Assembly (NCBI GenBank): GCA_964396385.1 | Contig: CAYNFH010000252.1 | Location: forward strand, 1-8,724 | DNA length: 8,724 nucleotides | Origin: CAYNFH01 sp964396385 | GTDB taxonomy: Bacteria; Armatimonadota; Chthonomonadetes; Chthonomonadales; CAJBBX01 | Direction of reading: 5' to 3' | Shown: one piece after another, positions 1 through 5,024 of the stretch | Layout of the letters: each line of letters begins with the position of its first letter | How positions within the stretch are numbered: the first letter of the stretch is position 1 | Program-made: the position numbers and the translations under genes | Notes under the pieces: generated by a model | What the model was told of the DNA's origin: nothing | Databases searched by the model: none | The model's input: the letters and a program-made list of their open reading frames with translations, nothing else

Positions 1-49
1 AACATTTCCGTAAAGGCCACCAACCGCCGGCACGCTGCCAGACCATTGG

Positions 50-913
50 TTACTGTTGGCCGGATTCGCGCTCGTTGGAGCCGGAGTTAGGGCGGGACTG
101 CATGGTGCGCAACAGCTCCTTTGCTGCCTTTTCCGCCTTCTGTTCCGCCTCCGGGTCCTTGAACAGGTCCAGAGGGTTGTCGCTCGGCGGGTAGATCTTC
201 CAGACGCCGCCGAAGTTCTTGAGCCTGAACTCCAGGCGCCTTGGCTGGTCCATTCCGGGACCGGTGATCTCTGCCGGGACGGTTGCCTGGTCGCCATTGA
301 TCTGGGCGTCCGCGACCTGAGCATGGAACTGCTCGTTGGCCCTGCGGGCGCCGATCCGGAGCACGCCGTTGTAGTCGTACTTTTCGTCCAGGCCGTTGAT
401 AAAGTCGTGCCGTGTCTTGCCGGCTGGCGGGGTCGCGCTCAGGTCGTATACCACCCCCCAGTCCAGCCATTGGGCGGCGTGGATGTACCTCTCGACCTGC
501 GACTTCGGGTTGGTTCGATGCGACCACAGGTACCAGCCGTAGCCGCCGGCCGCGAGCAGCAGGACGAAAACCACGCTCAGGTTGATGAGCAGGGCACGGT
601 CCTTAGGAGCTTCCTGCTGCCGGTAGGTGGAACTGCGTGCCGGATTCCGGACCACGGCGGAGGGCGGGTAGGGTGGCGCCTGTAATCCGACGGGCGGCTG
701 GGGCGCGTACGGGCCCGGCGCGGCGGTGGGGACCGTTGTCTCCGGCATGATGACCTCGCCCGTCAAGGAGACCCTCGCGCCCGGTGGCGGGGACTGCGCC
801 CCCGCATACTGCGGCGTACCAGCGGACGGCGCGGCGATGGGCGTGCCACAGGACGGGCAGGTGGAGCGCGACGTCTCATCCACAACGGCTTGACAGCGCG
901 GACATCTCACCAT
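50..913 (-). CDS. Zinc-ribbon, single-pass membrane protein of unknown function
   Basis: A 287-residue protein. Two CxxC knuckles at the N-terminus (C4/C7 and C19/C22, as CPRC and CPSC) form a short zinc ribbon. Next comes a Pro/Ala/Gly-rich linker (about residues 25-100), then one hydrophobic segment (about 107-130) preceded by basic residues, then a soluble domain of about 150 residues. The C-terminal domain starts with a VERYIHAAQWLDW-like helix and ends with a strand containing GGVWKIYPP. This resembles NTF2-like/DUF4878-type domains, but that is only a resemblance. The topology is probably ribbon inside and C-terminal domain outside. The ATG is well supported: reading the minus strand, AAGGAGG lies about 6 bases before it. 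The gene is divergent from the transposase region and no operon partner is visible to its left. The reading frame and start are secure; the biochemical role is unknown. Confidence 0.85.
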   Translation of the reverse strand: MVRCPRCQAVVDETSRSTCPSCGTPIAAPSAGTPQYAGAQSPPPGARVSLTGEVIMPETTVPTAAPGPYAPQPPVGLQAPPYPPSAVVRNPARSSTYRQQEAPKDRALLINLSVVFVLLLAAGGYGWYLWSHRTNPKSQVERYIHAAQWLDWGVVYDLSATPPAGKTRHDFINGLDEKYDYNGVLRIGARRANEQFHAQVADAQINGDQATVPAEITGPGMDQPRRLEFRLKNFGGVWKIYPPSDNPLDLFKDPEAEQKAEKAAKELLRTMQSRPNSGSNERESGQQ

Positions 914-1118
914 GGGAGTCCTCCTTGCAATGTATCGGTCCGGGCGACTCGCGGCCCGGCATCAAGTGATGGCGCGGCTCCATCCGCTGCGTCTACAGTT
1001 TGCCGGACAGGCCGGAATTCCTTTGAGAGGGGCAGCACGGATGGCAGAATGGGGAGGTTCCGGCCGGACTGACGCTGGAATGGGGCAATCGAGTTGCCAG
1101 CTACAATCAATCACGGCC

Positions 1119-1154
1119 CGAGCTGGAAGTGGGACACTGAAGTGACTGCGACAC
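1119..1154 (+). repeat. REP-like element, partial copy A (first hairpin only)
   Basis: The sequence CGAGCTGGAAGTGGGACACTGAAGTG.. matches the left part of the two complete copies that follow (CGAGCCGGACTGGGCCACTGAAGTG and CAGCCGGAATCGGCCACTGAAGTG). It keeps the CAC-TGAA-GTG hairpin core (1135-1144) and the start of the spacer (ACTGCGACA). It then diverges and has no second AGTCC..GGACT palindrome. It looks like a decayed or truncated copy. Confidence 0.55.
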
Positions 1155-1177
1155 ACCGGCAACCCGAGCCGGACTGG

Positions 1178-1225
1178 GCCACTGAAGTGACTACTACAAG
1201 AACAGAAAGTCCGTCTTCGTGGACT
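1178..1225 (+). repeat. REP-like two-hairpin element, copy B
   Basis: The first hairpin has a CAC/GTG stem around a TGAA loop (loop at 1183-1186), with one mismatch and then a further G-C pair. A spacer of 16-18 bases ending ACAGAA follows. The second hairpin pairs AGTCCGT (1208-1214) with GTGGACT (1219-1225) around a CTTC loop, with two G.T wobbles. Order, spacing and loop sequences match copy C and, on the other strand, the copy beyond the transposase gene. The sequence upstream (GAGCCGGACTGG) is also shared with copy C. Confidence 0.8.
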
Positions 1226-1253
1226 CGAAGGCGCCGGGCCACAGCCGGAATCG

Positions 1254-1301
1254 GCCACTGAAGTGGCTGCAACAAAGACAGAAAGTTCACCTTCGTGGAC
1301 T
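1254..1301 (+). repeat. REP-like two-hairpin element, copy C
   Basis: The first hairpin is a perfect GCCAC (1254-1258), TGAA loop (1259-1262), GTGGC (1263-1267). The spacer is TGCAACAAAGACAGAA. The second hairpin pairs AGTTCAC (1284-1290) with GTGGACT (1295-1301) around a CTTC loop, with one wobble. It ends 18 bases before the transposase start, so the ribosome binding site of that gene directly abuts the repeat. Confidence 0.85.
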
Positions 1302-1319
1302 CGGAGAGGAGGAAAAGGG

Positions 1320-1742
1320 ATGAAGGGTCCCTGGACTGAGCTGTACGTGCATTGTGTTTGGTCGACGTGGGACCGGCTACCCCTCATCACTGAGGCTCTG
1401 GAGCGGCCCGTATATGCCTGTATCCAGGAGGAGTGCCACCGGCTGAAGGCGGAGAGCGTTGCCATTGGAGGGATAAAGGATCATGTGCACGTGCTGGCGC
1501 GGTTCACCCCCTCCGTGTGCATCGCGGACCTTGTGAAGCAGATGAAGGGAGTTTCATCTCACGTCGCCTCGCACGGACTGGACCACGAGAACCCCTTCAA
1601 GTGGCAGGCTCGGTATGGTGCCTTCACAGTTACAAAGGCGGACGTGCCCCGGGTCCGCGCCTACATCATGCACCAGAAGGAGCACCACCGCCGAAACAGC
1701 ATCGACCCATGGATGGAGCTCGATTCCGAGTACGACCTTTAG
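1320..1742 (+). CDS. IS200-like / RAYT-type Y1 HUH transposase
   Basis: A 140-residue single-domain protein of the Y1 transposase family (IS200/IS605 TnpA and REP-associated tyrosine transposases), which cut and join single-stranded DNA at hairpins. The HUH metal-binding motif is H55-V-H57 in KDHVHVLARF. The catalytic tyrosine is Y115 in VRAYIMHQKEHH, with Gln119 four residues later as in IS200-type enzymes. The RYGAFTV segment (98-104) before it is also typical. The length fits IS200-type proteins, and all catalytic residues are present, so it looks intact. I chose the ATG at 1320 because GGAGAGGAGG lies just upstream and the family N-terminus (WTELYVHCVW) starts there; the frame stays open to 1263 only through a repeat. 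REP-like elements on both sides, in opposite orientation, favour a domesticated RAYT over a free IS200. No tnpB or accessory gene is seen. Confidence 0.92.
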   Translation: MKGPWTELYVHCVWSTWDRLPLITEALERPVYACIQEECHRLKAESVAIGGIKDHVHVLARFTPSVCIADLVKQMKGVSSHVASHGLDHENPFKWQARYGAFTVTKADVPRVRAYIMHQKEHHRRNSIDPWMELDSEYDL

Positions 1743-1753
1743 GATCTTCCCCG

Positions 1754-1801
1754 AGTCCACGACGGTGGACTTTCTGTACTTGTTGCCGTGGTTTCAACCG
1801 C
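1754..1801 (-). repeat. REP-like two-hairpin element, copy E (inverted, downstream of transposase)
   Basis: Read on the minus strand, this is the same element as copies B and C: a GGT-TGAA-ACC first hairpin, a 16-base spacer GGCAACAAGTACAGAA, then a perfect AGTCCAC/GTGGACT stem (1754-1760 with 1765-1771) around a 4-base loop. It starts 12 bases after the transposase stop codon. The inverted placement relative to the upstream copies brackets the transposase gene. The plus-strand hairpin could also act as a weak transcription stop for that gene, although no T-run follows. Confidence 0.82.
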
Positions 1802-1817
1802 CAAATATGGGGTGCGG

Positions 1818-1847
1818 TTGACACGGTTCAGGGTAGGGGGCTATCAT
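1818..1847 (+). promoter_or_regulatory. Probable sigma-70-type promoter of glyS
   Basis: TTGACA (1818-1823) and TATCAT (1842-1847) are separated by 18 bases. This is a consensus -35 box and a near-consensus -10 box, in a GC-rich background where such a pair is unlikely by chance. It points at glyS, about 50 bases before the glyS ribosome binding site, and leaves a leader that contains the hairpin at 1858-1882. It begins only about 17 bases beyond the inverted repeat, so the glyS transcription unit appears to start immediately right of the transposase module. Confidence 0.65.
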
Positions 1848-1857
1848 ACGGACAGGC

Positions 1858-1882
1858 GGGCGTGAGCGTGAGGCTCACGCCC
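1858..1882 (+). promoter_or_regulatory. Perfect hairpin in the glyS leader
   Basis: GGGCGTGAGC (1858-1867) and GCTCACGCCC (1873-1882) form a perfect 10-bp stem with a GTGAG loop. It lies between the proposed promoter and the glyS ribosome binding site (GAGGA, 1894-1898, 7 bases before the ATG). The sequence after it (TTCCTATT) is only a weak T-rich run. It could be a 5' mRNA stabilising structure, a leaky attenuator or a mobile palindrome. No T-box specifier or antiterminator is visible. Confidence 0.6.
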
Positions 1883-1905
1883 TTCCTATTCGTGAGGAAT
1901 TCCGC

Positions 1906-4167
1906 ATGCCGGATCTGTTGCTGGAGGTAGGAACTGAAGAGCTGCCGAGTGGGGCGGTGGCGGGGGCGCTGGACCAGCTCCAGGCCGCCGTCGCCAACCG
2001 GCTCTCGGAGGCGCGGCTGGCAGCCCAGGGGGTGCGGGTCTACGGAACGCCGCGTCGGATGGTCGTGTACGCCACCGGCGTGCCGGAGCGGCAGCCGGAC
2101 CAGTCCCGGGAGGCCAAGGGGCCCGCGAAGTCGGTGGCCTTCGACGGCGAGGGCAAGCCCACCGGCGCCGCAATGGGCTTCGCGCGCAAGCAGGGCGTGC
2201 CGGTAGACGCGTTGGAGGTGGTCAGCACCTCTCAGGGCGAGTACGTTATGGCCCGCGTAATGGACGTCGGCCGTTCCGCGGTGGAGGTCCTGGGTGGCCT
2301 GCTGACCGAGGCAGTCCTGGGCCTCACATTCCCCAAGATGATGCGATGGGGTGGGGGCGGACTGCGCTTCGCCAGGCCGGTGCGGTGGATCGTGGCACTG
2401 CTGGGATCCGAAGTCGTCCCCATGGAGATAGCCGGTGTTACGAGCGGCCGCGAGTCTCGCGGCCATCGCTTCCTCGCCCCGCAGCCCTTCGAGGTTCCGG
2501 ACGCCGGCAGCTACTTCGGACTGATCCGCGACGCCTTTGTAGAGATAGAGCCTGAGAAGCGCGGGGAGATGATTGTGGAGCAGGGCACCCGCCTGGCCGA
2601 GAGCGCCGAGGGGCAGGTGCCCTGGGACCTGGACCTGCTGGACGAGAACCAGTGGCTGGTGGAGTGGCCCACCGCCCTGTTAGGCAGCTTCGACCCGCAG
2701 TACCTGGAGCTGCCGCGGCCGGTGCTCATTACGGCCATGAAGAAGCACCAGCGCTTCTTCCCGGTCGAGGGGCCGGACGGCAATCTGCTGCCCCGCTTCA
2801 TCTCCGTCCGCAACGGGGGAGACCGCGCTCTGGATCAGGTGCGCGAGGGCAACGAGCGCGTGCTGACGGCGCGCTTCGCGGATGCCAGCTTCTTTTACAA
2901 ACAGGACCAAGCTCAGCCGCTAGAGGCGTTTACGGAGCGGCTGAGCCGCATCCTGTTCCAGGAGAAGCTGGGCACGCTACATGAGAAGCGGCTGCGGCTG
3001 GAGCGGCTGATGGGCGCGCTGGCAGACGCGTCCGGACTCCCGGCGGAGCAGGCGCCGCTCGCCGTCAGGGCAGCGAAGCTCTGCAAGGCGGACCTGGCGA
3101 CCCAGATGGTGATGGAGCTTCCCGCGCTCCAGGGTGTGGTGGGGCGCGAGTACGCGCTGGCGGCCGGCGAGCCGCCCCTGGTGGCGGAAGCCATCGCGGA
3201 GCACTACCAGCCCAGGTCGGCGTCCGACACGCTCCCGGCCTCGCCCATCGGCCGGCTGCTGGCGGTCGCGGATCGCATGGACACCCTGGTCGGTTACGTG
3301 GGCATCGGGATCCTGCCTTCCGGCTCCAGCGATCCTTACGGACTGCGCCGCGCGGCCCACGGCGTAGTGCAGATCCTGGCCGATGACGTTCACCTGCCGT
3401 CGCTGCTGGGGATAGCCGTGCAGGCTGCGCGCGCCTACCGGGAGGAGAACGGGCTGGACTTTCCGCTGGATCCGCTCTGCAACGACCTGCGGGGCCTGTT
3501 CAACCAGCGCCTGGAAGCCTACCTGCAGGAGCGCGACATCCGGTACGACCTCATCGCCGCGGCGCTCTCCGGCAGCGCCATCTACAGCACGCTGGTCTAT
3601 GGCGTGGTCCGACGCGCTTTCGCGCTCCAGGCGCTGGCCGGCGACCTTGATTTCGTGCCGACTGTCACCGTAGCGGGCCGCGTGGCCAACATCCTCCGGA
3701 GCGCGGGACTGGCGGCGGGCCCCCCACCGGGCTTCGCCCACCTCCCCCCTGTGAGGGGGGAGGCCGGGGAGGGGGGAAGCTCTGGCGAGCGCTCGGCCGA
3801 GCGGGCGGTCAGCGTGCTGGAATCCCTGGCGCGCGCGGTAGACCGCGACCGGCTGACGGAGGAGAGCGAGCGCAGGCTGTTTGAAGAGGCGGACCGGCTG
3901 GTGCCGGAGGTGGCGCGGCTGTCGGCCGAGTACGACTACCCCGGCGTCTACCGGACCCTTACGCCGCTGCGTGCCACGGTGGACCGCTTCTTTGACGACG
4001 TGCTGGTTATGGCGGAGGACCCGGCCGTTCGGCAGAACCGTCTGGCGCTCCTCAGCTTTGTGGACGCGCTCTACAAGACGCTAGCCGATTTCACGAAGGT
4101 GGTTGTGACACAGACTGCGACAGAAACAGCACCGGGCCGGGATGCCGCAGACGTGAGGAGGGAGTAG
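1906..4167 (+). CDS. glyS: Glycyl-tRNA synthetase beta subunit
   Basis: A 753-residue beta subunit of the bacterial alpha2-beta2 glycyl-tRNA synthetase. The beta subunit binds tRNA, while the catalytic glycine-activating site is on the alpha subunit. Family signatures run along the whole length: MPDLLLEVGTEELPSGA at the N-terminus, YGTPRRMVVYATGV, KMMRWGGGGLRFARPVRW (about 143-160), KKHQRFFPVEG (about 279), QMVMELPALQGVVGREYA (about 399-416), EHYQPRSASDTLP and the following HD-like helices (about 432-480), and a C-terminal DALR-like helical region (about 635-740). It is longer than the usual 690 or so residues, partly because of a Gly/Pro-rich insert at about 602-630 encoded by a palindromic repeat. 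GAGGA 7 bases before the ATG supports the start. The partner glyQ is not next to it and must be elsewhere. Confidence 0.97.
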   Translation: MPDLLLEVGTEELPSGAVAGALDQLQAAVANRLSEARLAAQGVRVYGTPRRMVVYATGVPERQPDQSREAKGPAKSVAFDGEGKPTGAAMGFARKQGVPVDALEVVSTSQGEYVMARVMDVGRSAVEVLGGLLTEAVLGLTFPKMMRWGGGGLRFARPVRWIVALLGSEVVPMEIAGVTSGRESRGHRFLAPQPFEVPDAGSYFGLIRDAFVEIEPEKRGEMIVEQGTRLAESAEGQVPWDLDLLDENQWLVEWPTALLGSFDPQYLELPRPVLITAMKKHQRFFPVEGPDGNLLPRFISVRNGGDRALDQVREGNERVLTARFADASFFYKQDQAQPLEAFTERLSRILFQEKLGTLHEKRLRLERLMGALADASGLPAEQAPLAVRAAKLCKADLATQMVMELPALQGVVGREYALAAGEPPLVAEAIAEHYQPRSASDTLPASPIGRLLAVADRMDTLVGYVGIGILPSGSSDPYGLRRAAHGVVQILADDVHLPSLLGIAVQAARAYREENGLDFPLDPLCNDLRGLFNQRLEAYLQERDIRYDLIAAALSGSAIYSTLVYGVVRRAFALQALAGDLDFVPTVTVAGRVANILRSAGLAAGPPPGFAHLPPVRGEAGEGGSSGERSAERAVSVLESLARAVDRDRLTEESERRLFEEADRLVPEVARLSAEYDYPGVYRTLTPLRATVDRFFDDVLVMAEDPAVRQNRLALLSFVDALYKTLADFTKVVVTQTATETAPGRDAADVRRE
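3721..3780 (+). repeat. C/G-rich palindromic repeat inserted in frame within glyS
   Basis: The core is CCTCCCCCC (3741-3749) paired with GGGGGGAGG (3755-3763) around a TGTGA loop, a perfect 9-bp stem. It is preceded by GGGC-TTC-GCCC and followed by CCGGGGAGGGGGG. It encodes a Gly/Pro-rich stretch (PPPGFAHLPPVRGEAGEGG) between the conserved RVANILRS segment and the C-terminal helical domain, where ordinary GlyS proteins have a short variable linker. The base composition is unlike the flanking codons. This is best read as a dispersed palindromic element tolerated in a surface linker. Confidence 0.7.
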
Positions 4168-4172
4168 AGCGC

Positions 4173-4952
4173 GTGGTCCCGGCCGTGACCCGGCGACTGA
4201 AGTCGCGGGCTAGGGAAAACGCGAAGTCCGCCTACGCGGACTTGGGATTCAGGCTCTTGGGCTGTGCGCGGCCGTGGGTGCCATGCCTGCTTGTCGCGGG
4301 ACTCGGAATGCAGACGCCGCCTCCCGCCAAGGAGGTGCTGGACAAGACGCTGACCTCCTACGTCACCGCCACGAGCTACCAGGCGACCTGGTCGTTCACA
4401 AGCCAGATGGGCGCGCTGTCTCAGAAGATGGGGATCGAGATCCGGTACAAAGCGCCCGCCATGCTGGTTTTCCGCATGGGCGGCGGCAAGCAGAAGCCTA
4501 GCAAAGGGTTGCCCCCCATCCCGGAGTTGGAGGTTGTGATAGACGGTAAGACCGCACACTTTGTGAACGCCAGCGAGAACGTTTACTATGACGTGCCGCT
4601 GCCGAAGAACCCGCACGTCACGCCCATCATGTTCCTGCCGCTGATCACCGTGCCAACGACCGCGGACGTTACTTTCGGCCGGTTGCCGGACGGAAAGCCC
4701 ATCCTCACGCTCAAATCGACCGCGCAGGATGGGACGGTCTCCCGGCTGGAGGTGGACTGGCAGACGTACCACATTCGCCACCTCGTCTCGGAGCGCACGG
4801 TGGGCGCCGGGCAGGTCTCCTCTACGCTGGCCGTGGAGAAGGAGGTGTTCGGCGCGGATATGCCGGATCGGGAATTCACGTTCAAGCCCCCGCACGGCGC
4901 CAAAGAGGTCCCCGCGCCGGACACGGCCAGAAGCCTCTTTGGAACCCAATGA
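4173..4952 (+). CDS. LolA-like exported or envelope protein
   Basis: A 259-residue protein when started at GTG 4173. From about residue 50 it resembles the LolA/LolB-like fold families (outer-membrane lipoprotein carrier-like and DUF2092-like proteins). It shows a VLDKTLTSYVTATSYQATWSF opening helix/strand, alternating beta strands with LEVVIDGKTAHFVN, and the closing FTFKPPHGAKEVPAP, close to the family's F-x-F-x-PP-x-GA-x-x-V ending. A hydrophobic stretch (WVPCLLVAGLGM, about 35-46) fits an export signal. GTG 4173 is favoured by AGGAGGGAG at 4156-4164 and by the 5-base gap from glyS. However, residues 6-24 are encoded by a REP-like repeat, so the signal may be abnormal. TTG 4257 (MGCARPWVPCLLVAGLG) or ATG 4308 are alternative starts. 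Its substrate is unknown, but binding of a hydrophobic ligand or lipoprotein is the family expectation. Confidence 0.75.
   Translation: MVPAVTRRLKSRARENAKSAYADLGFRLLGCARPWVPCLLVAGLGMQTPPPAKEVLDKTLTSYVTATSYQATWSFTSQMGALSQKMGIEIRYKAPAMLVFRMGGGKQKPSKGLPPIPELEVVIDGKTAHFVNASENVYYDVPLPKNPHVTPIMFLPLITVPTTADVTFGRLPDGKPILTLKSTAQDGTVSRLEVDWQTYHIRHLVSERTVGAGQVSSTLAVEKEVFGADMPDREFTFKPPHGAKEVPAPDTARSLFGTQ
4189..4243 (+). repeat. REP-like two-hairpin element, copy D, overlapping the LolA-like gene start
   Basis: The first hairpin is GCGAC (4193-4197), TGAA (4198-4201), GTCGC (4202-4206), extended by CCC/GGG with a bulge. After a 17-base spacer, the second hairpin is a perfect AAGTCCGC (4224-4231), CTAC, GCGGACTT (4236-4243). 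The layout and the TGAA loop match the copies near the transposase. The stem bases differ but still pair (GCGAC/GTCGC instead of GCCAC/GTGGC) and the spacer is unrelated, so this is a diverged subfamily. It lies inside the predicted coding region. Confidence 0.8.
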
Positions 4953-4970
4953 GGCGTTCAGACAATACGC

Positions 4971-5003
4971 GGACGGAGGACGGAAGACGGGAGACGGACG
5001 GAC
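4971..5003 (+). repeat. Purine-rich degenerate direct repeat
   Basis: The stretch consists of imperfect 7-8-base units (GGACGGA, GGACGGA, AGACGGG, AGACGGA, CGGAC). It fills the short gap between the LolA-like gene and the sulfatase-fold gene. It has no coding meaning that I can recognise. It might offer GGA-type pairing for ribosomes, but it sits more than 20 bases from the TTG start. Confidence 0.5.
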
Positions 5004-5024
5004 TCCGGACCTGAACACCCTTCC

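Larger units (their letters stand above)
914..1319. other. Divergent intergenic region with REP-like elements in its right half
   Basis: This is the gap between the minus-strand zinc-ribbon gene and the transposase gene. The left half (914-1118) holds the ribosome binding site of the zinc-ribbon gene and a small CCGGGC/GCCCGG inverted repeat at 940-959, but no convincing promoter, tRNA or coding region. The right half (from about 1119) is filled by one partial and two complete copies of a two-hairpin repeat, listed separately. Short open frames cross the area, but they lack start signals and recognisable content. Confidence 0.6.

Noticed and set aside
940..959. CCGGGC/GCCCGG inverted repeat upstream of the zinc-ribbon gene as an operator
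   Set aside because: Six-base GC palindromes are common in this composition, and no promoter could be placed next to it.
914..1000. Minus-strand promoter (TTGATG with GATACAT) for the zinc-ribbon gene
   Set aside because: The boxes are about 23 bases apart, too far for a sigma-70 promoter, and the second would overlap the ribosome binding region.
1119..1310. CRISPR-like array from repeated units before the transposase
   Set aside because: The repeats are two-hairpin elements with uneven spacing (45 and 76 bases between equivalent points), have diverged copies, and have no cas genes nearby.
1263..1319. Earlier GTG start for the transposase at 1263
   Set aside because: The extra 19 codons lie in REP-like copy C. 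ATG 1320 has a strong ribosome binding site and matches the family N-terminus.
1848..1905. T-box riboswitch upstream of glyS
   Set aside because: The leader after the promoter is under 60 bases, with one hairpin and no AGGGUGGNACCGCG-type antiterminator or specifier loop.
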